DNA of 64,000 bases from Saccharospirillum alexandrii (GCF_004000275.1 NZ_RCIP01000001.1:178749-242748); one strand, 5' to 3'; shown: positions 29,101 to 38,007, numbered from the stretch's first letter. Numbers and translations: made by a program. Notes: generated by a model not told the origin, from the letters alone.

Positions 29101-30088
29101 GACGCAGCAACCTGCCGACACGACAAGAGCGGAAGCTGACGATGCATCCGCACCAGACCCGATGGCCATGCTGCGGCCGGATGAGCTGCCGGATGCGAAT
29201 ATACAGATCGCCCGGCTGTCGATCGACGGTCGCGATATGGGCAGTTGGCGGGCGGAGATTCGTCGTGACGGCGACAGCGCCGTTTTGCGCAACCTGAGAG
29301 TCGAAATGCCCGAGGCTCGTCTGGATGGTGAGCTGACCTGGCGCTATCTCAATAACGAACATCGCACGGCGTTCAAGGGGCAGGTCAGGACCGGGAACAT
29401 CCTGAGCGTATTGCAAAGCTGGGATTACGCCCCGGTACTCGAAAGCCGCTCCGGCCAGTTTGATCTGGATTTTGAATGGCCAGGCACGCCCGCTTATTTC
29501 GACTATGAGCGCTTGCGCGGTCGCATCGAGCTGCGCCTGACCAATGGCTCGATACTGGAGCTGGATGAATACGAAGGCGTGAAACTGGTGGGGTTGCTCA
29601 ACTTTACCCGGGTGCTGCGCCGTCTCGCCCTCGATTTTTCCGACCTGATTCGCGACGGCATCAGCTACGATGTGATCGAAGGCGAATTGTTGTTTGACCG
29701 GGGCTTTGCCCGGGTAGGCGACCGGCTGCTGATTGACGGGCCCTCGACCAAGTTCCGTTTCAGTGGCGATGCCGATCTGGTGCGGGATGTGCTCGATGTT
29801 GATATGGTGATGACCGTCCCGCTGTCGAGTACCTTTCCGCTGGTCGCCCTGTTGGCCGGGGTGACGCCTCAGGCGGCGGCGGCCATTTACGTGACCGAAC
29901 GCGTGTTTAACAACGAACTGGAACGTCTGAGTTCAGCCCGCATGCACGTGACCGGTTCGCTTGAGGAGCCTGAGCTGCGCTTTTATCGTGTGTTTGATAA
30001 CAACAGCGGCAGCTCATTGAACCCCAGTGTTGGCGACCGGTTGCGTAATGTGGTGCCCACGAACCCGGGCAGTCCGGGTTCACCCTGA
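26144..30088 (+). CDS. yhdP: YhdP/AsmA2 family inter-membrane lipid transport protein
   Basis: A 1314-residue protein of the AsmA-like/YhdP family (DUF3971 and AsmA2 regions). A single N-terminal membrane helix (about 13-33) anchors it in the inner membrane. The rest is a long beta-rich repeat region predicted to form a periplasm-spanning groove that carries phospholipids to the outer membrane. The C-terminal part reads GDADLVRDVLDVDMVMTVPLSSTFPLVALLAGVTPQAAAAIYV, a family hallmark. Length is close to E. coli YhdP (about 1266). No SD is visible before the ATG. It sits between rng and the nitrilase gene as in many gammaproteobacteria. Confidence 0.92.
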   Translation: MARYRILKALGTVLLKIGAFWILLVAAYLALGRQFFPHVERYNAELALLLSDRLNASVSIGSLTGEWRQFNPILIAEDVHISSTLSVDRMLLEPALMQSLITLSPVFKRFELTGFEANLEQTDAGWSFAGVNAGSGATNTPDMSLERVIALIRQQREVRFTDMALHIEPLLLPGMTVAMESAQLTGSGDDNWMRAEASVNYDGLSVPIELQLESSRRDDQYEVDLYARHGAFDMAPWLQEWLPDVRQAAVAGEYWVSLTRDQWQSIQARLQSPATRLSGRRSAMALRNLDMELFAERSTGGVDVWLHHFSHDLERSAADEPEVQGEFVARASLRQTQWQIQWDQLPLAPISAFLAVNDGSGYWEQAFPQASIDQGKVSYRIGQHDSLRMTASVRDVRMQPYSGIPGLSGINGELRAEGSRARLTFNNSGVDFQLPAIYDQPFLFERIEGILDARWSAGAGVQLEGQHRAAIAPDATQQTQGESAQPLTGHWRVDLVNGGDLASAQREIGFRLAVATDATNASWAKRLTPDNRLPDPVKPWIVDNIQSGRFSDLDFSFVAGFRKGQMTDSGLALVTDFDEAVVRFNDAWPAISGGAGQVRLTLDDLRVEAQQGTLAGITLDSGQLHLPFAERQLLIDLDVSSDAGDALALFQQDGPLEFLAADVVSDWTLTGDTQADLELRVPLSDAPLGIALTSQLSNGALELTDLDLTLSALNGDIGYNSQRGLYSNRLDGELFGARHRAQLTSDLTGANARVSLAVSGETPLDAWGRWLEDPWLAGQPYRIATDAQLDFLPGQTRIALTSDLVNLPLAFPAALGKTAEAARPLALDLVFTDGEGLGISGHYNEVVQWAFDVSPDSQLEAGTVALNTPLERRIQSGIYVDALLPEADIDQWRDALQAVSDVYREAGSPLVALGAEASAQPIREVNLRGALWRGQGLNWTQPRIQILSSDEGWLATLEARELSGRVLIPFNGDPHFADFDFVNINRTQQPADTTRAEADDASAPDPMAMLRPDELPDANIQIARLSIDGRDMGSWRAEIRRDGDSAVLRNLRVEMPEARLDGELTWRYLNNEHRTAFKGQVRTGNILSVLQSWDYAPVLESRSGQFDLDFEWPGTPAYFDYERLRGRIELRLTNGSILELDEYEGVKLVGLLNFTRVLRRLALDFSDLIRDGISYDVIEGELLFDRGFARVGDRLLIDGPSTKFRFSGDADLVRDVLDVDMVMTVPLSSTFPLVALLAGVTPQAAAAIYVTERVFNNELERLSSARMHVTGSLEEPELRFYRVFDNNSGSSLNPSVGDRLRNVVPTNPGSPGSP

Positions 30089-30128
30089 AGGCTGCGCGTT
30101 GGTGTGAACCCAACCAGGAGAGCGACGC

Positions 30129-30932
30129 ATGAAATGGTATCTGGCCCAGATGATCAGTTCGCGGTACCTGCAGGAAAATCTCGATACGGTTGACCGGCAT
30201 TTGGCAGCGGCCGCCGAGACAGGTGCCGATGCCGTGCAACTGCCTGAAATGTTTGCGGTGTTCGGCGGCGGTGTCGCGAAGGAACTGGCCGCCAGTGAGG
30301 GAGAGTTTACCGGGCCGGTTGGGCAGCACCTGCGCGATGCCGCGCGCCGCTACAAAGTCTGGATTGTGGCCGGAACACTGCCGGTCTACGCCCCGAACGA
30401 GGCCAAACCCCGGGCGCGCATGCATGTGCTCGATGATCAGGGCGAGTTGCGGGCCCACTACGATAAAATCCACCTCTTTGATGCCGCCGTGGGTGATGCT
30501 CAGGGCCGCTATCGTGAATCCGACCACTACCAGCCCGGCAGTGAGGTCGTTACCCTGGAAACCCCCTGGGGGCACTGGGGCCTGAGTGTGTGTTACGACC
30601 TGCGCTTCCCCGAGTTATACCGGCTGCAACGCAACCGGGGGGTGGATACGTTTGTGGTGCCTTCGGCCTTCACCTGGTCTACCGGGCAAGCGCACTGGGA
30701 GGTGCTATGCCGCGCCCGGGCTATCGAGAATGCGTGTTATCTGGTCGCCGCCAATCAGGGTGGAAAACACGATGAAAAACGCCACACCTGGGGCCATAGC
30801 CTGATGGTCGACCCCTGGGGGGAAGTTGACAGTATCGGTGAAGGCGAGCAGGGGGTTACCCTGACGACCGACCTTGAGCGGGTTGAGTCCGTGCGGCTGA
30901 AAATGCCGACGCAGGAGCATCGCCGACTGTAG
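30129..30932 (+). CDS. Carbon-nitrogen hydrolase, Nit/omega-amidase type
   Basis: A 267-residue cytoplasmic amidase of the nitrilase superfamily. The catalytic triad is visible as Glu40 in LPEMF, Lys113 in DKIHLFD and Cys155 in VCYDLRFPELYR. It matches the Nit1/YbeM-type group, known to hydrolyse deaminated glutathione or act as omega-amidase; which one applies here is not decided by sequence. AGGAG lies eight bases before the ATG. It ends the mre-maf-rng-yhdP run. In many relatives tldD comes next, but here the convergent NRDE gene follows after nine bases. Confidence 0.9.
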   Translation: MKWYLAQMISSRYLQENLDTVDRHLAAAAETGADAVQLPEMFAVFGGGVAKELAASEGEFTGPVGQHLRDAARRYKVWIVAGTLPVYAPNEAKPRARMHVLDDQGELRAHYDKIHLFDAAVGDAQGRYRESDHYQPGSEVVTLETPWGHWGLSVCYDLRFPELYRLQRNRGVDTFVVPSAFTWSTGQAHWEVLCRARAIENACYLVAANQGGKHDEKRHTWGHSLMVDPWGEVDSIGEGEQGVTLTTDLERVESVRLKMPTQEHRRL

Positions 30933-30941
30933 CGTTGTGTA

Positions 30942-31733
30942 CTAAACCAGCCAGGAAAACAACCGGGGTTCATCGATGGCGCCTTCCGGGCTCAGTTGTG
31001 CTTCGCTGACCTGTAGCTGGCCGCTGCGATGCAGGGCAATCCAGGTGCGGCACCGGCTGGCATAACGCTCCGAGGCGATGGTCTGGGCAGACAGGGTGCG
31101 TTCCCAGTCTTTGGGAACGCCGGTATCCGGCAATTGTTCATCGGGCTGGGTCTGCGGATCCGCCAGTATCGGCAAATTAGCCAGGTCGGCCGGTTGCCAC
31201 GGCATGACCTCCAGCCGGGCATGGTGCGCAGCCATCTGTGCGCGGGCCAACTCAACTTTGGGCCAGGGCGTGTTCAGGGCATCGTTGCTGAGCCCGTGAA
31301 TGCCCGGCGTCAGCCATTGACCCTTGGGGTGGTCGGAACTGAACCAAAACAGGCCGGTTGCATCAAATAACACCAGGTTGAAACCAGCGTACTGATCGAT
31401 CTCGGGAAGCAGGGACCGGTGAAAGGTGCGGATGTCGTGCGATTGCCGCAAAAACGCCAGCGGCAGTTCGCCCCGGCTGCGCTGGCCCGACCTACCCAGA
31501 TACCCCGGGCGGATGTTGGTCAGCATGGCGATTCGGCCTTTGGCGTCTACTGCCAGCCAGGTGCCTCCGGCTTTGAGGTCCCGACCGCCCAGGATAGGCG
31601 TATCGTGCGATACGGATGGCTGCTCCCACCAGTGCATGGCTTCGGCTGGCCGGTCCAGAAATTCATCTCGGTTGGCGGTCAGTAACAGAGGCCAGTCGTG
31701 CTCGGGTCGGTAATTCACTACGCAAAGACACAT
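30942..31733 (-). CDS. NRDE (TANGO2-like) family protein
   Basis: A 263-residue protein of the NRDE/TANGO2 family, named after the Asn-Arg-Asp-Glu motif seen here as LLLTANRDEF near residues 17-26. The N-terminus MCLCVVNYRP exposes Cys2 after Met removal, which suggests an Ntn-type fold. GGRDLKAGGTWLAVDAKGRIAMLTNIR is a further signature. Eukaryotic TANGO2 is linked to haem and lipid handling; the bacterial role is unknown. Its start codon overlaps the stop of the VOC gene (TAATG), so the two are translationally coupled. Confidence 0.88.
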   Translation of the reverse strand: MCLCVVNYRPEHDWPLLLTANRDEFLDRPAEAMHWWEQPSVSHDTPILGGRDLKAGGTWLAVDAKGRIAMLTNIRPGYLGRSGQRSRGELPLAFLRQSHDIRTFHRSLLPEIDQYAGFNLVLFDATGLFWFSSDHPKGQWLTPGIHGLSNDALNTPWPKVELARAQMAAHHARLEVMPWQPADLANLPILADPQTQPDEQLPDTGVPKDWERTLSAQTIASERYASRCRTWIALHRSGQLQVSEAQLSPEGAIDEPRLFSWLV

Positions 31734-32116
31734 TAATCGTTCATTCCCATGCTATGCAGGGCCACCCGATTGCCTTCGCTGTCACGAATGACAGCACGAA
31801 AACCAAAGGGCGCCAGGGAATGGATGGGTTGTTCGATGATGCCGCCCCGCGGTTCAACCTGCTCCATCGCCAGTTTCAGCCGCCCATGGCAGTTAAGGTA
31901 GGGCAGTGGGCCCAGCCCGCCCGGCGCTGACGATTGCAAAATGAGCGCTATGGCAACCTCACCCCGGCCATGCCGGAAAACCGCCATATCGGCCTGTGGT
32001 CGCTGATCGTCGAGCGTCCAGTCGAGCACGGGCTGGTAAAAGGCGATGGCCCGGTCGAGGTCCACAACGGGAATGTCCAGCCAGACGAGCGGGTTTGAGC
32101 GAATCAGTGGGGGCAT
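31733..32116 (-). CDS. VOC family (glyoxalase-like) protein
   Basis: A 127-residue single-domain vicinal-oxygen-chelate protein. It begins with LVWLDIPVVDLDRAIAFYQPVLDW, the usual first beta-alpha unit, and ends with PFGFRAVIRDSEGNRVALHSM. Metal-ligand positions are partly recognisable (the glutamate in GEVAIAL and the end of the fold), but no substrate can be named. Members include isomerases, dioxygenases and resistance proteins. The stop overlaps the start of the NRDE gene, which suggests that the two function or at least are regulated together. Confidence 0.82.
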   Translation of the reverse strand: MPPLIRSNPLVWLDIPVVDLDRAIAFYQPVLDWTLDDQRPQADMAVFRHGRGEVAIALILQSSAPGGLGPLPYLNCHGRLKLAMEQVEPRGGIIEQPIHSLAPFGFRAVIRDSEGNRVALHSMGMND

Positions 32117-32195
32117 AAGGGGGACCAGATCAATTACGGAATATCAGGCGCTAACCAAGGCGACACCGCCCGAACGGTAAGCGAGACAGGCGGGC

Positions 32196-32384
32196 TTACA
32201 ACCAGGAAGCCAGGGTCTGTTGAATCTGGTCGATCCAGGTCAGCGGGTGTTGGCCGTTAGCGTCGGCACTGACCGGGTTTCTCATGAAGTAACCGGGTGT
32301 TACCTCAGGCTGCCCAAGCGCCATATACAGAGCCGTAATGGCAAGTGTGACCACAGTGAGTGTAAACAGTGTTGAACCTTTCAT
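32196..32384 (-). CDS. Small membrane or exported protein, unknown
   Basis: A possible 62-residue protein, MKGSTLFTLTVVTLAITALYMALGQ at its start, with one hydrophobic helix (about 5-23) and a short polar tail ending IDQIQQTLASWL. AGGT lies about eight bases before the ATG. I do not recognise the family. It stands between the VOC and DUF1338 genes in the same direction. Composition looks like coding sequence of this genome, but support is limited to the frame, the start and the hydrophobic helix. Confidence 0.45.
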   Translation of the reverse strand: MKGSTLFTLTVVTLAITALYMALGQPEVTPGYFMRNPVSADANGQHPLTWIDQIQQTLASWL

Positions 32385-32523
32385 CCCTGTACCTGACCTG
32401 TTTGAGTAAATGCTGAACCTGTCAACAACCCAAGCAGTCTAGCACCAAGATCCCAGGCCCGAAAGTGACGGGAGGAAGCGGTGGCCCGCAAGTGCGGTCA
32501 GGCCACCGGAAAGACAGTCTGTG

Positions 32524-33333
32524 TCAGGCGTCTTTGCGCATGTCGGTCGATTCGAAAATCTTGTCGGCACTGGCCGCTACAAAACCCTGGTAGAGGTTGC
32601 CTTCGTCGTCATGGTAGCGCTTGGCAAATTCGTAGTAGCAGGTGGTTACGTCGTGTTGCTTGCCATCGGCAAAGGTAAAAGGCTGTACGCTGGCTTTGGT
32701 TGAACCCTGTTCCAGGAGCACCGCAGGTGACCCCTTAACTCGTCCGCCAGCGTCGTTGATGCTGAACCCCAGTTCTTCAATCATCTGGTTCATCTGTTCA
32801 ATGTCGTTTATGCCATTGAGGGCATTCACATTGATGGTGAAGTGGTTACAGCGCAGGCCAATCACGCTCAGCCAGGCGGCGTATTCAGATTCACTGGCCA
32901 GCTGCTCGTAGTCCTCATAAGACGGTGTTTGCCACAGCGGCCCACGCCAGAAGATGGACGCATCAGCCACGTCATCCGGGTTGATCTGGTCGACCAGGCG
33001 ACGAACGAGGGTCTGGGCGGTGTCGGTCAGCTCTTCAACGCGCAGCTCACTGAGAAAGATGCGCGGCATGTCCGGGCTCGGCGGAATGTATCCGAACGCA
33101 TCGAGCTTCTTCGAGGGGAAGTGGTAGGGTTCATACCGGCTGTAGCCCATGTCGAGAATAAAGGGCTCGAGGTGTTTCAGCTGGATGGGGCCTGTATTGA
33201 AGGTGCGAAAGGCAACGTGGTCGTTCTGAACCACCTCACCCCGGGCGATGAGGGCATTGGCAATGGCCTCTGCCTGGGGGGTCATGTTGATGTAGTCCTG
33301 CCACAGGTTGTCAAAAAACGCGTCGATCTTCAT
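32524..33333 (-). CDS. DUF1338 family protein (HglS/YdcJ-like dioxygenase)
   Basis: A 269-residue protein of the DUF1338 family, a VOC-fold group that includes the Pseudomonas 2-oxoadipate dioxygenase/decarboxylase HglS, which makes 2-hydroxyglutarate in D-lysine breakdown. Candidate metal ligands are His39 in QNDHVAFRTFNT and the histidine in LRCNHFTINVN. It is shorter than HglS/YdcJ (about 450 residues) and belongs to the compact branch, so that exact activity cannot be assumed. GGAG lies six bases before the ATG. No other lysine catabolic gene is nearby. Confidence 0.82.
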   Translation of the reverse strand: MKIDAFFDNLWQDYINMTPQAEAIANALIARGEVVQNDHVAFRTFNTGPIQLKHLEPFILDMGYSRYEPYHFPSKKLDAFGYIPPSPDMPRIFLSELRVEELTDTAQTLVRRLVDQINPDDVADASIFWRGPLWQTPSYEDYEQLASESEYAAWLSVIGLRCNHFTINVNALNGINDIEQMNQMIEELGFSINDAGGRVKGSPAVLLEQGSTKASVQPFTFADGKQHDVTTCYYEFAKRYHDDEGNLYQGFVAASADKIFESTDMRKDA

Positions 33334-33556
33334 CTAAGTCTCCAGCGAGTAAAGGGGTTGGCCTGGTGGTCAAACCAGGCGATGCACGCAGTCTACTGAG
33401 CTGCGCTCACAGCAGTTATCAGCAGCACGCCGTCACTTTGTGAATGCGCGACCTTTATGGTTGTCTGGCTGAGCAGCCGCTTCTGGACTAGGCTTTGGCG
33501 ATGGCAAGTTCTTAGTCGTCCGGGTTGGACGTGCGCCTGTGATCGGAGGGTTTCAA

Positions 33557-34699
33557 TTGACGCGTTGTGTGAAGCTTGGCCAATCCACTCTGTCCGATCC
33601 CGAAGCGGCCGTTCGGGACTTGCACCAGCAAATCAGTCAGCCTAACGCCAGTCTGGTGATCTTTTTTTGTTCGAGTCGCTATGACCTGGCTATTCTGGCC
33701 AATACGATTAATCAGCTGTTTAGTGACACCCCAGTCATTGGCTGTACCACCGCCGGAGAAATAGGGCCTGAAGGGTATTGTGATCACAGTATCAGCGGGG
33801 CCAGCTTCCCGGCCGATCATTTTGTGGCCTCCGTGGCGCGGCTCGACAGTCTGAAGTTAGCAGAAGTCGGCCGCTTGCAAACCTTTGCTCACAGTCTGGT
33901 GCTGCGCCATGAGAACCAAAAAGGCGAGTTACCCAATACCTTTGCCATGTTACTGATCGATGGCGTCTCCCAGCGCGAAGACGCGGTAACCCGAACGCTC
34001 TTTAATAGTTTACCCACCATTCCCATTGTGGGAGGGTCGACAGGTGATGACCTGGTGTTCGAGGATACCTGGGTGTTTCATCAGGGCCAGTTTCATACCA
34101 ACAGCGCGCTGATGTTGCTGATGTCGACCCAATGTTCCATTGCGCTGGTGAAGTCCCAGCACTTTGTTGCGACCGATCAGCGACTGGTGATCACGGCTGC
34201 AGACCCGGAGCGGCGGCTGGTCACTGAAATCAACGGATTGCCCGCTGCCGCCGAATACGCACGCCTGACCGGTGTTGATGTGGATGATCTGAACCTGATG
34301 CGGTTTGCAGCGTCACCGGTGGTGGTGATGATCGAAGGCAAGGAGTACGTGCGGTCCATTCGGCAGGCTAACCCGGATGGCAGCCTGAGCTTTTACTGCG
34401 CCATTGAAGCTGGCCTGGTGTTCCGGGTTGCCCGGGGCGTGGATCTGATTGAAAACCTGCGACTCTCTCTGGAATCTGTGCGGCAGAGCCTGGGTTCGCC
34501 GCAAGTGTTGCTGGCGTTTGATTGTGTGCTGCGCAAGCTCGAGATGGGGCAAAACGACGATACTGCCCGGGCGAGTGCCCTGACGCAGGCCTGCAATACC
34601 CTTGGCTTCAATTCCTATGGCGAGCAGTTCGGCGGTGTGCACGTAAACCAGACCTTTACCGGTCTGGCGATTGGGTATCCGGAGGAGGCGCAACCATGA
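33557..34699 (+). CDS. FIST domain sensor protein
   Basis: A 380-residue protein consisting of a FIST_N domain (about 25-220: SLVIFFCSSRYDLAILANTINQLF, IGCTTAGEIG, IVGGSTGDDL) and a FIST_C domain (about 225-370). FIST domains are thought to bind small ligands such as amino acids and are found with signalling domains. The TTG at 33557 lies six bases after GGAGGG and is preferred over a GTG at 33539 that overlaps that site. The stop overlaps the ATG of the GGDEF-EAL gene by four bases, so the sensor and the c-di-GMP enzyme are coupled and probably act together. Cytoplasmic: no membrane segment is seen. Confidence 0.88.
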   Translation: MTRCVKLGQSTLSDPEAAVRDLHQQISQPNASLVIFFCSSRYDLAILANTINQLFSDTPVIGCTTAGEIGPEGYCDHSISGASFPADHFVASVARLDSLKLAEVGRLQTFAHSLVLRHENQKGELPNTFAMLLIDGVSQREDAVTRTLFNSLPTIPIVGGSTGDDLVFEDTWVFHQGQFHTNSALMLLMSTQCSIALVKSQHFVATDQRLVITAADPERRLVTEINGLPAAAEYARLTGVDVDDLNLMRFAASPVVVMIEGKEYVRSIRQANPDGSLSFYCAIEAGLVFRVARGVDLIENLRLSLESVRQSLGSPQVLLAFDCVLRKLEMGQNDDTARASALTQACNTLGFNSYGEQFGGVHVNQTFTGLAIGYPEEAQP

Positions 34700-36792
34700 A
34701 GCCCAGGTCGCCGGCGGGTCATGCAACAGAGGCCGATGAGCCAGGGCCAGACGCTGAGATTCGCCGGCTCCACAAAATCATCGACGCCCTGATGGACCGA
34801 TCCGAACGCAGCATGTCGCAACAGGGATCTGATTTTGGGCTGTTTCAGACGGCGCTGACACTGGAAGCAACGGTGCAGCAGCGTACCCAGGAACTGGCGC
34901 GAGCGCTGGAATACAACGAGCACATCACCGAGAACCTCTACCGGCTGACACGGGACTTAAAAGAGGAGATTGATCAGCGCAAGCGGGCAGAGGCTTTGCG
35001 CACCGGTCAGTATGACGTTCTGGAACTGATTGCCGCCCACGCGCCGCTGGAATCCATTTTGCGTCAATTGGCGCATTGGGTGGAAGCTCAGGGGCATGTT
35101 GGGCTGGCGTCGATCGTGCTCCTTGATGACAGTGGTCAATCCATAGGACAAAGTATTGCGCCGAGTTTGCCGGAAGAATACTGCCGCGCGCTGATTGGTG
35201 CCGCTATTGGACCCAGGGCGGGTTCCTGCGGTACCGCCATGTATTTGAACCAGACGATTGAAGTCACTGACATCGCGACCGACCCGCTCTGGGATGACTA
35301 TCGTGAGCTGGCACTTGGCGCCGGGCTTAAAGCATGCTGGTCCACCCCCATCACTACTCAGTCAAACCAGGTGTTGGGGTCCTTTGCCATTTATTACCGC
35401 GATGTGAGAGGCCCCGGCGAAGAACAGCGGGTACTCATTGCGTCGGCCGTTCATCTGGCCGGCATTGCGATTGATCGGGCCCGGGCCGAAGCTCGGATTC
35501 AGTACATGGCGCATCACGATGAGCTGACTGGATTGCCTAACCGGTCGCTGTTGCAGGATCGCGTTGACGGGGCCATCGAATTGGCGAGGCGTCGGCAGTC
35601 TCGAACCGCGGTGTTGATGATCGACCTCGACCGGTTTAAACACGTGAACGACTCCCTGGGTCATCAAACCGGTGATGTTTTGCTTAGGGAAGTAGCCGTG
35701 CGGCTTCAGCGCTGTGTTCGCAGCAGCGATACCATCGCCCGCCTGGGGGGTGATGAGTTTGTTATCTGTTTGCCCGATATCGGTTTTGACACAATCGCAT
35801 CAACAGTGGCTGCCAAGGTGATGCATGAGCTGGAAGCCCCGTTTTTCGTCAGGAATCAACCGCTCAAGCTGGGCGCCAGCATTGGCATCAGCCTCTACCC
35901 GGAAGACGGTGACAGCGCTCACGATTTGTTGCGTACCGCCGACACCGCCATGTATTCGGCGAAAAAGAGCGGGCGGGGCCAGTACTGCTATTTTACGCAT
36001 GAACTGAACCAGGCAGCCCATGAACACCTAGTGTTGTTGTCCCAGTTGCAGCATGCCATACGCAACAATGAATTCGAGTTGTATTATCAGCCCTTGTATC
36101 GTCTTTCGGATAACCGCCTGACCGGTGCCGAGGCCTTGCTGCGCTGGAACCATCCCGACCGTGGTGTTCTGGCGCCCGGCGAGTTCATGTACCTGCTCGA
36201 AGAACATGGGCTGATGGTGGAAGTGGGTCACTGGGTGTTGCAAACGGCCTGCGCTGAAGCGGCGAACTGGCATCAGCAGGGCTTGCCGTGTCGGGTTTCG
36301 GTGAACCTGGCGGCAGACCAGTTCTACCGGGGCAATGTACTGCAATCGGTGAAAACGGCTCTGGCTAACTCGGGCCTGGTGGCCGATCAGTTGTTGCTGG
36401 AATTCACCGAGACGGTCTTGCTGCATCATTCCGACAGCATTATTGCCATCATGCATCAGCTCAAGCGGCTGGGCGTGCAGTTGTCACTGGACGATTTTGG
36501 AACCGGCTATTCATCCTTGTCTTACCTGCATCGCTTTCCGGTCGATCAGCTGAAAATTGACCGCTCTTTCATCAGCGCCATTGATGAGCACCCCAGTGCG
36601 ATGGACATTGTAACCAGCATCATTCAACTGGCGTCCAGCCTGGGAATACAGAGTGTTGCCGAAGGGTTGGAGACACGGGCACAGCAACAAACACTGACCC
36701 GATTGCAGTGCAATTTTGGTCAGGGTTATTTCCTGGGTCACCCGATGCCGGCTGCGGATTTTGCCAGCAAGCTGGCCCGTGATACAGACTAG
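34696..36792 (+). CDS. GAF-GGDEF-EAL protein, c-di-GMP turnover
   Basis: A 698-residue cytoplasmic protein. A coiled coil (about 60-105) leads to a GAF domain (about 110-260, with AGSCGTAMYLNQTIEVTDI), a GGDEF domain (about 270-425) and an EAL domain (about 440-695). The cyclase motif RLGGDEF is intact and is preceded by the RSSD inhibitory site. The phosphodiesterase residues are also present (GAEALLRW, LEFTETVLL, LDDFGTGYSSL, KIDRSFI, AEGLET). Both activities are therefore possible. GGAGGAGG precedes the ATG, and the start overlaps the FIST gene stop. I infer that the FIST protein senses a ligand and tunes this enzyme. Confidence 0.93.
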   Translation: MKPRSPAGHATEADEPGPDAEIRRLHKIIDALMDRSERSMSQQGSDFGLFQTALTLEATVQQRTQELARALEYNEHITENLYRLTRDLKEEIDQRKRAEALRTGQYDVLELIAAHAPLESILRQLAHWVEAQGHVGLASIVLLDDSGQSIGQSIAPSLPEEYCRALIGAAIGPRAGSCGTAMYLNQTIEVTDIATDPLWDDYRELALGAGLKACWSTPITTQSNQVLGSFAIYYRDVRGPGEEQRVLIASAVHLAGIAIDRARAEARIQYMAHHDELTGLPNRSLLQDRVDGAIELARRRQSRTAVLMIDLDRFKHVNDSLGHQTGDVLLREVAVRLQRCVRSSDTIARLGGDEFVICLPDIGFDTIASTVAAKVMHELEAPFFVRNQPLKLGASIGISLYPEDGDSAHDLLRTADTAMYSAKKSGRGQYCYFTHELNQAAHEHLVLLSQLQHAIRNNEFELYYQPLYRLSDNRLTGAEALLRWNHPDRGVLAPGEFMYLLEEHGLMVEVGHWVLQTACAEAANWHQQGLPCRVSVNLAADQFYRGNVLQSVKTALANSGLVADQLLLEFTETVLLHHSDSIIAIMHQLKRLGVQLSLDDFGTGYSSLSYLHRFPVDQLKIDRSFISAIDEHPSAMDIVTSIIQLASSLGIQSVAEGLETRAQQQTLTRLQCNFGQGYFLGHPMPAADFASKLARDTD

Positions 36793-36819
36793 CCAAACTG
36801 TCACTGTGCCGGGTGCGGC

Positions 36820-37869
36820 TTATTCAAATACTTCAAGCCGTCGGGTTGGCCAGTTCAGAATGGCGGTACGGCTGATCATCTTTTCTGCCAGCTGTGGCTG
36901 GCAATCCCGAATCACGGTTGCGGTAAAGTCGGCCATAAAGCGCGCCTTCATTTCAGCGCGTGCCCGATCGGGGCCGGGTTCCTGATAGGGGGCCGACGAA
37001 AGCAGCAGAAAGCCGTCATCGGGGATGCGGCCCTTATCCATATTGCCCTGAATAATGCCCGCCGCCTTTTGAATGGGGTGCGATAAATCCGGGCTGAAAG
37101 GGCCGATGATCAGCGCGATGTTAGGGACGTGCAGAAAATCAAAGCCGCGACCCACGCACAGTGTCCATTCCCGGTGCTCGACGGCCAGTTCACGGTTGCT
37201 GCTGCGAATCTCAGCGATATGGCGGATGTTGCCCGCCAATAGGGGCATCAGGTCATGCCGTACCTGACCGGGCATATCAGTAAACATGGCCTCCAGACGG
37301 GCGGGCAAGTCTGGGTGCTGGACTGAAACCAGGGTTGAGAGGTCGAGCCGGTTGTCTGCCTTGTTGTGCAGGATGAGGGCATCTTCGTCGGTCTCGAATC
37401 CACAGACCAGTGGGTAAACGCTTTGATGACCAGCCCCGAAAATGGCCTCGACTTGCGCTTTAATGCCTTGCGCGTGGGCCAGCGCCGCTTCGTGATCGCA
37501 ATTGAACCCCGCACAGCCGCGCGCGGTATCGCCTCTGGAAAAGTGATAGGTGATGATCACCAGTACGCGGCGACCCTGACGAATCGAATCACTGACCATA
37601 TCCGCCAGAAGATCTCCCAAGTAAGGCCAGCCCAGGTCGAAGATGCCACCGAGGTTGCGAAACGGGCGAATGATACCCAGGGGGGTTTGGGTGGCGTGGG
37701 GCAGGTGGATGCGACCGTCCATGCATTTCAGTGCGATGATTTCAGTGCTGTGTTCAGCCTGGTAACGCTGTCGCGCCAGGTGATTTTCTGGGTCGCAAAA
37801 GCGTTCCGAGTGGGTGCGGCTCAGGTCGAGCAGCCAGTCGATGCGGTCCTGAATCGGGCGGGTATGCAT
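36820..37869 (-). CDS. Carbonic-anhydrase-like protein of unknown function
   Basis: A 349-residue protein I cannot name with certainty. Its clearest feature is C49-M-D51-G-R53, followed by His109, Cys119 and Cys124 in ITYHFSRGDTARGCAGFNCDHE, between which lies RNLGGIFDLG. A CxDxR motif followed by a distant H...C pair is the zinc-site pattern of beta-class and carboxysomal (CsoSCA) carbonic anhydrases, so a related zinc enzyme is plausible. There is no carboxysome gene in the window and no signal peptide. It converges with the GGDEF-EAL gene and diverges from the LysE gene at 38008. Confidence 0.7.
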   Translation of the reverse strand: MHTRPIQDRIDWLLDLSRTHSERFCDPENHLARQRYQAEHSTEIIALKCMDGRIHLPHATQTPLGIIRPFRNLGGIFDLGWPYLGDLLADMVSDSIRQGRRVLVIITYHFSRGDTARGCAGFNCDHEAALAHAQGIKAQVEAIFGAGHQSVYPLVCGFETDEDALILHNKADNRLDLSTLVSVQHPDLPARLEAMFTDMPGQVRHDLMPLLAGNIRHIAEIRSSNRELAVEHREWTLCVGRGFDFLHVPNIALIIGPFSPDLSHPIQKAAGIIQGNMDKGRIPDDGFLLLSSAPYQEPGPDRARAEMKARFMADFTATVIRDCQPQLAEKMISRTAILNWPTRRLEVFE

Positions 37870-38007
37870 GGCGCGAATCTCTGCAGGGTCTTGTTCGCAG
37901 TATAAGGGGCGAGCTCCCAGTTTGGCGAATGCCCGGCCTCGCTCGCCATTCTGTTCCGGCTTCTGGTAGTCTTCGAACGTTGTTTACTCATTGTGTTGGA
38001 GAGTGTT

